From contig NZ_CP132942.1 in NCBI RefSeq assembly GCF_040359615.1, forward strand, positions 3,534,001 to 3,598,000: a stretch of DNA of 64,000 nt, in the 5' to 3' direction. The notes under the pieces are model-generated. The model did no database searches and was not told where the DNA came from. It saw only the letters and a program-made list of their open reading frames with translations. Of this stretch, positions 26,234 to 36,800 are shown one piece after another. This stretch comes from Tunturibacter psychrotolerans. GTDB taxonomy: Bacteria > Acidobacteriota > Terriglobia > Terriglobales > Acidobacteriaceae. Position numbers and translations under genes: made by a program. The stretch's first letter is position 1, and every line of letters starts with the position of its first letter.

Positions 26234-27253
26234 CTATGGCATTTCGACCGGTAGATCTTCAATCTCTTCGAGCAGGGGCTTGTGGTTGTGGATACGGATG
26301 CGGTGAGTGAGGAAGATAACGCCACCCGCTCCGGTAACCGCGAGGAGCATCCAAACGTGAATGGCCAGGCCAAACACTGCAGCTTGAGAGATGGAAGCAC
26401 CGTGATTTACGAGTGAGGTTTTAACGGCGAGCTCGAAGGGGCCGATGGCTCCGGGAGAGCTGGGGATGAGGTAGGAGAGGTTGGCGAAGGAGACCGAGAG
26501 CCATGCAGCGATGTCGTCGACCGATAGGCCGAGGAGACGGAGAGCGGAGAGGAAGATCATTCCCTCGCAGGTCCAGATGATGACCGACTGAAGAAGCAGC
26601 AGGAGGGACCCGGTGACACCCAGGCGGCCTGTAGCATCGAGCGCGAGCGTGATCCAGTGTTCGATTTTTTTCAACAGCGGCCCGGCGGGGAAACGGGCGA
26701 AGAGGCGTTGAACCGGAGCCTGCAGGCTGCGTGCCGCTACGAGAAGGATGAGCAGGCCGATGCCTGAGACGGCGAGCGAGATGTTTGCAATGAGGCGGAG
26801 GTGCGGCGTAGCGATGTTGCCTACAGTTGCGACGAACATGAGCACGAGGACGAAGATGTCGAGGAGCTTTTCGAGGATGACGGTGCTGAGGATGATGGAG
26901 GGAGAGGTGCCGAGGTCGTCGGCGTAGGTGAAGATGCGCATGATGTCGCCAATCCGAAGAGGCAGGATATTGTTGGCGGCGAGCGAAGTCATGAGGACTC
27001 GGGCGCAGACGGCGAAGTGGTCGCGGAGGGAACGACCGTTGCGCGGCATCATCTGGCTCCAGCGAACGCAACGCAGGGTGTAGCTGGCGATAGTGAAGCC
27101 GAGGACTCCGAGGATCCATACAGGATGAGCTGCGCGGAGAGCACGGAACTCGTCAAGATGGATGTTGTGGAAGGTGTACCAGAGGAAGAAGGCGCTGATG
27201 AGCAGGCCAGGAATGGTCTTCAGCAGGTTGCGGCTATTGGCGGCGGCGCTCAT
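26234..27253 (-). CDS. Lysylphosphatidylglycerol synthase-type integral membrane protein (YbhN/UPF0104)
   Basis: 339 residues with about eight hydrophobic helices. Matches the LPG_synthase_TM/UPF0104 family: LLISAFFLWYTFHNIHLDEF, SYTLRCVRWSQMM, ANNILPLRIGDIMRIFTYA (the conserved N-x-x-x-P-x-R-x-G-D/E loop), STVILEKLLDIFVLV and LIPSSPGAIGPFELAVKTSLV. There is no aminoacyl-transferase domain, so it is likely a lipid flippase or lipid-linked-sugar membrane component, not an MprF. Ends with a short cytoplasmic tail. Confidence 0.82.
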   Translation of the reverse strand: MSAAANSRNLLKTIPGLLISAFFLWYTFHNIHLDEFRALRAAHPVWILGVLGFTIASYTLRCVRWSQMMPRNGRSLRDHFAVCARVLMTSLAANNILPLRIGDIMRIFTYADDLGTSPSIILSTVILEKLLDIFVLVLMFVATVGNIATPHLRLIANISLAVSGIGLLILLVAARSLQAPVQRLFARFPAGPLLKKIEHWITLALDATGRLGVTGSLLLLLQSVIIWTCEGMIFLSALRLLGLSVDDIAAWLSVSFANLSYLIPSSPGAIGPFELAVKTSLVNHGASISQAAVFGLAIHVWMLLAVTGAGGVIFLTHRIRIHNHKPLLEEIEDLPVEMP

Positions 27254-27407
27254 GCGGGCAACCGGGTGGACAGCGGGCGATGTGTCGTTTCGCGAGAGAC
27301 CAGGAAATGTAAGGGACGATGAAGCATGCAGCTTCGATTGTATCGTCTGTATGTTGCCGGTCTCTTACATCGTTGCAAGCATCTCGCAGGGTGGCTGGAC
27401 TGACAGG

Positions 27408-27653
27408 CTAAGCGGAGACGGACAAGAAGACGCTGCGGAAGGCCTCCTCGTCCTGCTGCGGATTTTTTCTGCTTTGAGGGTCGGCTTCAGCTTGAGTTTC
27501 GACACGGGAGACTACATCACCGTCGTCGGTGGCGGCAAAACTGGTGAGCTTTCGACGCACTTCGGCGGCGGCTTTTCTGGCCTCGATTGCCTGTAAGGTG
27601 GATTGGGTCGCAGCAGGGGCAGGCTGGCTGACTGGGTTGCCGTGAATGTGCAT
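27408..27653 (-). CDS. Short conserved Acidobacteria-type protein (MHIHGNP family)
   Basis: 81 residues from the ATG at 27653, which has AAGGAGA about 13 bases upstream. Sequence begins MHIHGNPVSQPAPAATQ, continues with a basic helix QAIEARKAAAEVRRKL and ends with EADPQSRKNPQQDEEAFRSV. I recall very similar short proteins in other Acidobacteria genomes but no assigned function. No signal, no membrane segment, charged and probably helical. Stands alone 154 bp upstream of nothing coding in the same direction. Confidence 0.6.
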   Translation of the reverse strand: MHIHGNPVSQPAPAATQSTLQAIEARKAAAEVRRKLTSFAATDDGDVVSRVETQAEADPQSRKNPQQDEEAFRSVFLSVSA

Positions 27654-27974
27654 AACGCGCGCTCTCTCCTTGAATTGTTCCCTTCGTTTCGTTTGACCAA
27701 CTGTGCCCTTGTAGGGCAATCGGAGTACCAACTCACGGCACAATGAGATGAGAGCGCTCTTAGAATGCGGGCTCGTACGATTTTTTCTTTTAATTTAGAG
27801 CAGGATGTAGGCTCATTGGGTATTTGGACGTCTAAATCTGCGTGCTATTCCAAGTTCGGAAGTCGTGTGGCATTTAACCTCGAAACAAAGTGCGCTTGTA
27901 TGTGTTTAGATTTGCAGGCACTCAAGACGGAAAGCATGCGGCGGAGATAAACCCGCGTCGGGAGTAACAGGTAT
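27654..27974. other. Intergenic region, 321 bp
   Basis: Divergent region between the short protein (minus) and a large membrane protein (plus). It is AT-richer than its surroundings, including TTTTTTCTTTTAATTTAGA near 27780-27800. No gene, hairpin with T-run or convincing sigma-70 pair was found. Confidence 0.4.
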
Positions 27975-29582
27975 TTGGCTACATCAATAGGATCACAGCT
28001 CTCTTTGGTAGAGCTGGAACTTGAGCAGTACCGACGGGAGCGAGGTTTTGCGGCTGCGCTGGTGACTGCGCTGACGTTTTTTGCGTTCCTGATCCATGGC
28101 TACCATCCCTATGCCGAAGATGGCGGCATTTATCTTCCTGAAATAAAGCGGCTACTCGATCCAGGGCTGTATTCGTTTGGGGCAGAGTTTGTGGTGGGGC
28201 ACCTGCGGTACTCCGTGTTTGCGTCGCTGATGGCCGGACTGGTCCGCGAATCGCGTTTGAACCTGGAGGTGGTACTGCTGCTGGTCCATTTGGCAAGCTT
28301 CTGGGTGACGTTGTTTGCTGCGTGGTTGCTGGCGGCCCGTTGCTATACGTCGCGAGAGGCGAGAGGCGGGGCGGTGGCACTGCTGGCGGTGTGGTTGACG
28401 ATTCCAATTGCGGGAACGTCGCTGATGCTGATGGATCCATATGTGACGGCGCGAAGTATTTCGACTCCTTGTGCGCTGTTGGCGCTGGTGGGTGCGTTGC
28501 AGTTTTTGTTGCCGCGTTCTGAGATGGAAGGAGAGCCGGGAGAGCGGCGGCGAGGGTTAGCTCTTTGTTGCGGAGCGTTGGTTGGGGCAGGGCTTATGCA
28601 TCCTCTAATGGGTGCTTATGCGGTGGGATCGGTGTTGCTGCTGTGCGCGGTTCTATCGACGAACCGGCTGGTGCGTGTGTGGTGGACCGTGGGGCTCGGG
28701 TTGACTGCAGTGGCGGCGGCGGCGGGGGTCCAGTTGGCGTCGCCAGTGGAGAGCGCGGAGTATCAGAGGGTGATGCTGACGCGGAGTTACTGGTTTCTTA
28801 GCCAATGGCATTGGTACGAGTTGGTTGGGTTGGTGGCACCCCTGATGATTCTTGGGGTTGTGGCCCGGGGACGAGGGCGTGGCGTCGACGCGGCACGGGT
28901 TGGCCTGGCACGTGTTGCGATGGTGTCCGGAGTGACGGCGATTGTGGTGGCGACGCTGTTTGCACGGGAAGGCGCCGCGGTGCACCAGGTGGCACGGCTG
29001 CAGCCTTTACGGAACTTTCAACTGGTCTATGTGGTGATGATTCTGTTTGTGGGAGCGGCGTTGGGGGAACGAGTGTTGCGACGACCGGCGTGGCGTTGGG
29101 TGGCAGCGTTTTCTATGTTGGCGGTTGTGACGCTGCTGATCAACCGTGCGACATTCCCTGCTTCGAAGCATCTTGAACTTCCGGACTCGTTGACCTGGAA
29201 CGCAGGCGACGGAGGGAATCGCTGGGAGACGGCGTTTCTCTGGATCAGAAAGAACACCCCGAAGGATGCGGTGTTTGCGATGGACGCGAACTACTCGGTT
29301 ATTGACGGCGAAGATGCACAGGGCTTTCGCGCGATTGCGGAACGGAGTTCTCTTCCGGATTACTCGAAGGATGGTGGAACCGCTTCGAACAAGCCCGCAC
29401 TCACGGAGGAGTGGTCGCAGGGGATTTCACTGCAGACAGGGCTTGGGAGGGAGTCAGATGCCGGACGATTTGCTGCGTTGAAATCGATTGGCGCGACGTG
29501 GGTCGTTTTGGAGCGAAAGGCTGCGACGGGGTTTGGTTGCGCTTACGAAAATGATGCGGTTAAGGTGTGCCGCCTACCTTGA
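27975..29582 (+). CDS. Polytopic membrane protein of unknown function
   Basis: 535 residues. A TTG at 27975 is the only plausible start: an in-frame stop lies at 27948-27950 and no ATG occurs for 60 codons. About ten hydrophobic segments run from residue 25 to ~395 (LVTALTFFAFLIHGYHPYAEDGG, LLLVHLASFWVTLFAAWLLAA, GLTAVAAAAGVQLASPV, LVGLVAPLMILGVVA), followed by a soluble C-terminal domain of ~140 residues with WIRKNTPKDAVFAMDANYSV. This architecture resembles GT-C-type or DUF6798-like proteins, whose early periplasmic loop with acidic residues (YAEDGGIYLPEI) may be functional. I do not recognise a specific family and cannot name a substrate. Confidence 0.6.
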   Translation: MATSIGSQLSLVELELEQYRRERGFAAALVTALTFFAFLIHGYHPYAEDGGIYLPEIKRLLDPGLYSFGAEFVVGHLRYSVFASLMAGLVRESRLNLEVVLLLVHLASFWVTLFAAWLLAARCYTSREARGGAVALLAVWLTIPIAGTSLMLMDPYVTARSISTPCALLALVGALQFLLPRSEMEGEPGERRRGLALCCGALVGAGLMHPLMGAYAVGSVLLLCAVLSTNRLVRVWWTVGLGLTAVAAAAGVQLASPVESAEYQRVMLTRSYWFLSQWHWYELVGLVAPLMILGVVARGRGRGVDAARVGLARVAMVSGVTAIVVATLFAREGAAVHQVARLQPLRNFQLVYVVMILFVGAALGERVLRRPAWRWVAAFSMLAVVTLLINRATFPASKHLELPDSLTWNAGDGGNRWETAFLWIRKNTPKDAVFAMDANYSVIDGEDAQGFRAIAERSSLPDYSKDGGTASNKPALTEEWSQGISLQTGLGRESDAGRFAALKSIGATWVVLERKAATGFGCAYENDAVKVCRLP

Positions 29583-29602
29583 GGGACAGGCGGCCACTGG
29601 CT

Positions 29603-31636
29603 TCAGTTCCCTGCCGGGGTTGGTTTGTTGGCGGCGGGTGTGGTGGTGAGGATGACGGTCTCCTGATCTTTGGTCTCCATTTTTGAGTAGAAGCCGCGAA
29701 GCTCGGGATACTCCTCGGTCTTGTAGTAGATCTCTCCCAGGAAGTAGTCGCGACGGATGGTGAAGCTGTTCGGAGTGGACTCGGAGTTCAGAGAATAGAC
29801 AGCAAACTTCTGAAAGGTCATCTTGTCGCTCGTGGGAAGAGATTCTACGGAGAAGTTGGGTGGGAACTTGATGCGGACAGCATCCTGATTGATGAGGGCG
29901 TAGGAAAAGTAGACAGGGATATCTCGTTTCTCATGCGGGAAGGTGGGTTTGGTATTGGTTTCGAAGACGTCTGCAGGAACGAGCAGGCGCTTGCCGGTTG
30001 CGGAGCCGATCGCGCCTTTGAACTGAAAGTTCACGACGAGGGGCTGGTCATAGTCCTGGAGCTTGTCGATGGAGGTGACCTTGACGTCGGCTCCGGCAGG
30101 CATGAGGCTTTCGACGAGGGTGCGGAGTTCGCGTTTCAGACTTTCGTCGTCGCCGACGAGGCCGCGCTGTCGCCAATAAACAGCTGGAGAGCCTATATAA
30201 GTCATCTTTACGATGCCGGAGACTTCGCCGTGCTCGTCCATGCTCAGGTCGGCCACGCGAAGGATCTTTGAATAGGTGTAGGGCTCGCCGGGAGTCTCGA
30301 GCGAACCGGATCCGCCGTCGACCTGACGAAGCCCGCTGGTCTGGCTGTGCTTCCACTCGAGATGCTGGTAGGGGCAGTAGCGGGAGCCTGGGTCGAAGAA
30401 CTCGTCTTTGCCGTCTACGTTGACGATGGCAATGTCGTCGTTGAGCTGCGACATGCTGAGGTAGGCGCGGTAGAAGAGGCTTCGGTCACGATTGGTGACG
30501 ACGCCGACATATGCCTTCATGCCGGCTGCGCGCGCCATGGCGACGAACAGAGCGGTGATCTGGTCGTTGTTGCCGCGCTTGCGAGTCCAGATATCGTCTG
30601 TGTTGCGAACTTCTTTGAGGCCCTGCGACTTCTCTTCTGCGGTGGAGTGTTCGCGTGTGTAGTTGGTGTTTTCGAGCCTCATCACAGCAGCGTAGATCTT
30701 GCGAAGCTTCTGATCCTGCGTGTCCGTCGGGAGGACGAGGTCGCGAACGGCGGCGGAGACTGCAGGGCAAGGCCCGATGAACTTGTCCTGCAGCTTCGCC
30801 CAATGCTTGCCTGCGTTCTTCCAAAAATCATCCGGGGAGCGATAAGCGGAGTAGTAGAAGAGGACGCGGTAGGTAAAGCTGGAGGTGGGTGGCATGTAGT
30901 CCTCCTCGGGAGCGGGGGGGACATCATGCACGTCGAGATCGAAGATGTACTGGCCATTTGAGAGGCCCGTTGCGGGAAGTTGGGTCTGTTTCAGTTGCGC
31001 GCCGGCAGGAAGGATTTTGGTCCAGGAGATGGAGGTGGAGGGTGCACCGTCTTCGTCCGAGATCAACTGCTGGTCGGTGGGTCTCCAGGCGTAGTGGGCC
31101 TTGCGGGTGTAGAGGGAGGACTGGATGAACCACTTCGGCGCCATGAACCAGTTGTCGTCGAGCCGAAGCTTGTAGCGGTATTCGATGATGCTGCCCACCT
31201 CGACGTCAGGCAGGGTGAAGACCTTGGACATCACCCGCAGACCTTGGGTCTTTTGGACGAGTTTGTCGTAGGGTTTGCCGGTGAAGGGGATGATGGTTCC
31301 GTCGGAGTGGATGGTTCTGCCTTCGATGTTGTCGATGACGATGGAGCTGCCTTCGCTATAGTGCATGTAATTGAGCTCGACGTTGGCATTCTCTTTGCCG
31401 CGTTCGGTGAGGACCTTGAGCCGGACGTAGGTGCTGAACATATGCAGCTTATCTTCGGTAGTCTCTTCGCGGAAGAGATAGACCGCTGGGGCACCAGGCA
31501 CCTCAGGCTGAGAGGTCATCGAGAGCTCTTCAGGGGTGGGGACGGTCCATTGAGCGTGGGTGAGGGGTGTAGCGAAGAGAGCCAAGGCAGAGAAAAGAGA
31601 AAAGCAGCATAGACGACAGCGTGAAGTTTCGTTCAT
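29603..31636 (-). CDS. DUF3857/transglutaminase-like exported protein, catalytic residues lost
   Basis: 677 residues with signal peptide (CRLCCFSLFSALALFATPLTHAQ). N-terminal DUF3857 domain (EDKLHMFSTYVRLKVLTERG, VFTLPDVEVGSIIEYRYKL), then a transglutaminase-like core around 300-420 and a C-terminal DUF2569-like beta region. In the core the expected Cys motif (GDCKDK in the neighbouring paralogue) reads GNNDQI (355-360), and the expected His reads NDDIAIV, while the Asp region FFDPGSR is kept. So two of the three catalytic residues are gone and a binding or structural role is likely. Paralogue of the next gene, 73 bp apart. Confidence 0.75.
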   Translation of the reverse strand: MNETSRCRLCCFSLFSALALFATPLTHAQWTVPTPEELSMTSQPEVPGAPAVYLFREETTEDKLHMFSTYVRLKVLTERGKENANVELNYMHYSEGSSIVIDNIEGRTIHSDGTIIPFTGKPYDKLVQKTQGLRVMSKVFTLPDVEVGSIIEYRYKLRLDDNWFMAPKWFIQSSLYTRKAHYAWRPTDQQLISDEDGAPSTSISWTKILPAGAQLKQTQLPATGLSNGQYIFDLDVHDVPPAPEEDYMPPTSSFTYRVLFYYSAYRSPDDFWKNAGKHWAKLQDKFIGPCPAVSAAVRDLVLPTDTQDQKLRKIYAAVMRLENTNYTREHSTAEEKSQGLKEVRNTDDIWTRKRGNNDQITALFVAMARAAGMKAYVGVVTNRDRSLFYRAYLSMSQLNDDIAIVNVDGKDEFFDPGSRYCPYQHLEWKHSQTSGLRQVDGGSGSLETPGEPYTYSKILRVADLSMDEHGEVSGIVKMTYIGSPAVYWRQRGLVGDDESLKRELRTLVESLMPAGADVKVTSIDKLQDYDQPLVVNFQFKGAIGSATGKRLLVPADVFETNTKPTFPHEKRDIPVYFSYALINQDAVRIKFPPNFSVESLPTSDKMTFQKFAVYSLNSESTPNSFTIRRDYFLGEIYYKTEEYPELRGFYSKMETKDQETVILTTTPAANKPTPAGN

Positions 31637-31709
31637 GGTTTATTCCTTGTTCGTTTTGCTTCTTGTACCGGAGCTAATGTTTTCTTTGTTGGTTTTTGTT
31701 GAACTGGAT

Positions 31710-33713
31710 TTACTGCTTTTTGAGAACCGCTTTGCTTTGTTCGTCGGCTGCTATGACGCCGGAGAGTTGCTGGACATCGGGATATTTGTCAGCGGGCAGA
31801 GTGACCTCGCGGACGGTGTAGGTGCGGGTGTAGTGGAGAGTGTGGTCTTTAACAACGCTAGAGCTTTCGTAAGAGGCAAAGCCGAGGTCGAGCTTGATGG
31901 GATCGGGTATCTCGTCGACGACGTATCCTGTGGGGAGTTCGATGGTGTAGTCGTCCTGCTCTTGCATCGTTTCGTTGAGGTTGATGGGGATGTTGTTTCG
32001 TTCTTTGCGATCGGCGTAGAGCTGATCGCTGCCGAGGACGCGGGGACGGACCATGATCAGAGGGCCCATGGGTTTTCCGAAGCGGTCGACGGTGAGGGAG
32101 TAGGAGGTTGTGAGGTCTTTGTTGAGAGCCTCGGCGTTCTGGACCTTGAAGTCGGAGACGCTGAAGGTGGTGAAGTCCTGGCCGAGAAGATGGTCGAGGT
32201 ACTTCGTCTGCTCTTTGGCATCTCCGCTGGTATACAGGTCGCGGCGGTGTTCAGAGAGGTCGCCGAAGCGCTTCTCGATGACAGTGCCTTTGAGCGAGCC
32301 GTCAGGTTGCAACTGGAAGACGGCGGTACGGCGGACTGTGTTGAGATCGGGAGGAAGAACAGGAAAGCCGATGATCTGGCTGTCGTGGCCCTCCATCAGG
32401 ACTCCGTAGCCACCCTGAAGGTTGTTCTCAAGTTGACCGAAGGCGGTCTTGTCCCAGGTGGGGTCGAAGATGAGATAACGGCGACCGGACTTTGAGGTAA
32501 CTACGCTGCGAAGCTTCGGCGAGTTGTAGTCCTTCGGGATTTCGATAGCGGAGATCATGTGGTCGCCGACGATTGAAGGGGCGTCGGGATCGACGACTCC
32601 GCGGCGGTCGTCGACCATGACGAGAGCGCCGTGGACCCCTATCGTAGAGAGCATCGAGACGAGCAGGGTGGCTTTGTCTTTGCAGTCGCCGTAGCGGTTG
32701 CGGAAGATGTCGGCGGCGTAGTGCGGTTGGTAACCACCGATGCCCATCTCGATGACGAAGTAGCGGACCTGTTTCTGAACGAACTCGGCGATAGCTTCCG
32801 TCTTGTCGTAGAAATCGGTTTTGTCGCCCGCAAGTTCCTTCGCTTTGGTCGCGATCTCGGGTGTGGCGGTGAGGCGGTCTTTTGCCAGGGTCTGATACCA
32901 CTCGCCGATGCTCTGCCAGGTGCCCTCAGTGGGCGCGGGGAGAGTTGGTCCGGCATAGTGGACTGTCATACGGCCCTCGAGAGAGAACTCCGATGGGCGC
33001 AGTTCGACTTGTTCGAGATCAATGGGGGGAGTGTCTTTCATCTCCCAACGCCAGCGCTGATGTTCGAGGTCGATGGCTGCGGTCTCTTTGCTATGAGCCC
33101 AGACCGTGCCGTGAGTGAAGCCGGGAGGCAGTTCGAGGGTGAAGCTCTGATTGAGTCGAGGGAGCTCGCTTTGGAAGAACCAGGTCTTTTCGGTGAGGTA
33201 AGGATGGGTGCGCTGCTCGTACTCGTAGGCTACGACGCCGCCGGGGTCACGGGCGGGTGCGTTGGCTGCCTTGATTTTGAGGTCTTCGAAGAGACTGCCC
33301 TGGTTCGGGTAGCCGAGCTCGACCATCTCGTTGTCTTTGACGGCGTACTCGTGTCCATCGGGGCCGATGCTCCAGACATGCATCGAGAGAATCTTGGTGT
33401 CCTTGTCGAAGGGGACGCCGATGATGCCCTCGTCACGGCCTTGCGGGCGCAGGATTTTGACGACGCTGCGGAAGTGCTCGGTGGCGCTGCCATCGGGAGC
33501 CACGGTGTAGGTAGTGTCTTCGAGAAGGACTACTGCGTTGGTGTTGGGCGGGTACTGTGGAAGTTTCTGCTGCGCGGCAGTGCGGACCCAGTCGGGAACA
33601 CTGTCGGGTTTGGAGGCGAGTGCGGGTAGAGCGCTGATCAGGAGAAGGGTGACTGAGAGATACAGGGATGATTTGCGCACTTGCTCGGCTTGCGGGTTCG
33701 TTCGTAGGTTCAT
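31710..33713 (-). CDS. DUF3857/transglutaminase-like exported protein, triad intact
   Basis: 667 residues. Signal peptide (SLYLSVTLLLISALPALAS), DUF3857 (LEDTTYTVAPDGSATEHFRS, KVLRP-like KILRPQGRDEG), transglutaminase-like core with the full triad: Cys344 in RNRYGDCKDKATLL, His385 in VGDHMISAIEI and Asp417 in YLIFDPTW. The C-terminal ~200 residues are beta-rich (RFGDLSEHRRDLY, TLHYTRTYTVREVTLPADKYP). Bacterial transglutaminase-like domains can be peptidases or amide-forming enzymes; the substrate is unknown. Likely periplasmic. It starts 183 bp after the cellulose synthase gene in the same direction, so it may be cotranscribed with it. Confidence 0.78.
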   Translation of the reverse strand: MNLRTNPQAEQVRKSSLYLSVTLLLISALPALASKPDSVPDWVRTAAQQKLPQYPPNTNAVVLLEDTTYTVAPDGSATEHFRSVVKILRPQGRDEGIIGVPFDKDTKILSMHVWSIGPDGHEYAVKDNEMVELGYPNQGSLFEDLKIKAANAPARDPGGVVAYEYEQRTHPYLTEKTWFFQSELPRLNQSFTLELPPGFTHGTVWAHSKETAAIDLEHQRWRWEMKDTPPIDLEQVELRPSEFSLEGRMTVHYAGPTLPAPTEGTWQSIGEWYQTLAKDRLTATPEIATKAKELAGDKTDFYDKTEAIAEFVQKQVRYFVIEMGIGGYQPHYAADIFRNRYGDCKDKATLLVSMLSTIGVHGALVMVDDRRGVVDPDAPSIVGDHMISAIEIPKDYNSPKLRSVVTSKSGRRYLIFDPTWDKTAFGQLENNLQGGYGVLMEGHDSQIIGFPVLPPDLNTVRRTAVFQLQPDGSLKGTVIEKRFGDLSEHRRDLYTSGDAKEQTKYLDHLLGQDFTTFSVSDFKVQNAEALNKDLTTSYSLTVDRFGKPMGPLIMVRPRVLGSDQLYADRKERNNIPINLNETMQEQDDYTIELPTGYVVDEIPDPIKLDLGFASYESSSVVKDHTLHYTRTYTVREVTLPADKYPDVQQLSGVIAADEQSKAVLKKQ

Positions 33714-33896
33714 GGTCTTCGATACACTATCGGCCCCACCGTCGAAGAACAGACGCCGGGCTGCGTGACAGGATTTGTGTACGTTTGAGAGTTATACGTG
33801 GGGGCGACGGGCAGTTCAAGGGAATTCAGTGGTGGGCACGGTACGTCGAATGGGGGATATTCCCGCTGTCGCATTGGGGTCGTGGAGTATGAGGGG

Positions 33897-36800
33897 TCAG
33901 GCGGAGTGGGTGTAACTGGTTCCCTGTAGTCGGGCGCGTGCGCGTCGGCGAAGAGCAGAACGAAGAATGACGGCGAGAAGGAAACAGACGACCAGGGTGG
34001 AGATCACCATGAGCCACTGGTAGTCGGAGAAGAGCATGTTGAGTTGGAGCCAGAGTGAGAGCGAGCCGACGCGGTAGACGTCGTTGCCAATGCGATAAGA
34101 GGAGAAGTGCGAGCCGTGGAGGACACTTACGGATTGCGAGATGTCGGAGGACTGCGAGGTCTGTAGGAAGGTGGAGAGGAAGTTCGGAACGACGCTCTTG
34201 TCGCGGAGCGCGATGACGACGACCGACTGCTTGGATCCGCTGGGCCACTCGACTCCTTCGATGAGCGCGTCGGGGATGCCGCCTGCGGTTTCGAGCTGGC
34301 CGGACTGGACGTGGTCGGAGCTGCGGACCTTCCACCAGGCGTGCTGGAGTTGTGTGAAGAAGTCCTGGGTGTCCTGGATGTGAAGGCCGCTGCCATCGAC
34401 GCTGACGGGGAGCGAGGGGTTGAGACGGTTGATGGCGTTCTGGTCGTCGACCGTGCCGAGGACAAGGTAGTCCTTATGGGCGTCGGGCTTCATGCCTTCG
34501 GGGTTGGTGACGGTGACGTTGAGGACGGGATAGCCGGTTTGCGCTCCGAAGTGAGACATCAGGGTGAGGAAGAGTTCGATTTCATCGGTGCTCGGAGTGT
34601 CGGGCAGCACGACTGCGGTGTCGGAGAGGTCGGCCTTGCGGGTGAAGGGATAGCCGGCGTTGGCAAAGATCTCGAGGTTCGGCAGGACGGCTAAGTGAGG
34701 GATGTCCTTGAGGTCGAGGTAGGAGTCTTTGAGGATGGAACCCTGAAGGTTGGTGAGGCCGACTTCGGGGCAGTCGGGCTTTCTGACGAGTTGGAAGAAA
34801 AAGCGCAACAGAACGGAGTTCGAGAAGGGACGCAGGTCAGAGACCGGGAACGGGACGATGCGCTCGGGAGTGGGCTTGTCGTTGTGCGAGAGAGGGGTTG
34901 AGTTGACGTAGGCGTCGTTGAGGTAGACCTGAAGAGAGCTGTCGTCGGAGAGTGGAACGCCGTTGTAGCGGTAGGCGACGTGAAATCCCAGGTTCTGCCG
35001 GGTACCGTAGAAGAGGTCGGGCGGCAGGCGAAGGTAGAGGGCGATGGGATCGGTGCCGTCGGTCTGAAGATTTGCGGTTTGGAGGAGGTCGCCGATCGGG
35101 ATGTTCCTGTCGGTGCTGAGCCAACGTGGCGCGTCATCGGCTTCGCGAGCGGCGGGTAGTTTGATTTCGGGTATGCGAACGCGATCACCGGTGAGGAGAT
35201 TGCGTTGGAGAACGAGTGCCAGGGCTGCATTGAGGACGTCGGCGTCGGTTTCGCCTGTCAGGACGAGAACCTTCGAGTAGGGATCCGACGGGTTGGTTCG
35301 CATGACGATGGTGGGGCCGGCGATGGAGTTGATCTGAAGGGCGGCGGGAAATGAAGCTCCACTTTGACCGATGACGATGGCGTTGCCGGAAGGGATAGTG
35401 CCGATTGAGATTGGGAAGCGTATGGGGCGTGAGTCTGCGAGGATGCCGAACCATGAGGCTACGATGCCGGCTGCTTGAAGAGCTTTCTGCGAAGGCTGGC
35501 CAAGGAAGACGATGGGAATGACGGAATGGTTGATCTGAGGCTCGTAGAAGGGCGCGGGGAGGAGCTTGAGATCATCGTGCAGAGGAGTCAGCGATCCCGC
35601 GACCTCGAGGGTCGAGTCGTTATCGATATGCGCCCAGAGGGTGGAGTGGGATGGGTCTTCGCATTGCGCGGCGTAGTGTCCTACGAACTCGATGGTGAGC
35701 TTATTATCGCGGGTGAGCGCATCGACGGGGAGGGTTACGGTTGATTCGAGGAGGTCGTTGCCGGGATCAGGCACCGGCTTGGCTGATGTGGGTGTCTGGG
35801 GGATGTCGTGGGTCACCGCTGAGAGCGTTGCGAAGTAAGTTCCGTTCAGGCTCAGCTTGAGATGACTTTGCGATGGGATGAGGCCAGGAGAGAAGTGGTA
35901 GCGGAGATGCAGGGTTGCGGTCTTGGCGACTTGCGTCTGGGGTAGGGAGAAGTGAAGCGTATTGAAGGCATCGACACCTTGCATGATGATGGTTCGGGGC
36001 GCGCCAAGGTCGGAGAGGTGGATGACGTTGTCGAATGTGTCGGGTGGCAGGGCGGCGGCAGCTTGTGCAGCGGCGAGTCGAGCGGCATATGCCTTGTAGG
36101 AGAGGAATGGCTTCACTGCAGGCGGGGTTTGAGGTGGCTGCGGGTTCTCGGCCGAAGTTGCATTCTGGGTTGCTGGAGTGCTGGGGGTTGGCGTCGCGGC
36201 AGGAGCTGGTGTCGGAGCCTGAGCTGGAGGGGCGGCCTGGGCGGGAGGCGGGGTAGTAGCGTCGTTCTGTATCAGCAAGTGTGTGGAGTGAAGCGGATGG
36301 ATCTGTGCCGAGAGAGCGGGAGAGCAGAACAGGACAGCCAATGCGAGAAGCGGCACGACGCTTGTAGTTAACTTTCCGTTGGGAGATATCTCCTTCGATT
36401 TCGATCCGCTGCGAAAGGTTCGGAGAAATCCCTGGCCGGCGAGTTGAACGATGCGGCGGAGGCTGGTGAGTGGCTGGTCCGCCTCGCGGGCCTCTCCCCA
36501 GCCAAGCCAGGTATCGGCGCGAGAGTAGAGGACCATGGTGAGAGCCTCTTCTTCCTGGAGGGTCAGCGGGTCGAACTGAGCGCGGAGTGTATTGCCTTCG
36601 ATGCCGACGAGCGTGGCAGGCAGAGTTGCTTTGCCGTCGAGAACCGGAAGGGTGAGTTTGACGGAGTCGCCAGTCGTGGCGGTGAAAGCACGCTCGATGC
36701 GGACCATAAGACCGCCGCTGGACATGTCGCTGGTGACGCCGCGGACGACGGCCCCGTTGGCAAGTTCGACGTCGGCGGGAACCGACATGGGGAGACGGAC

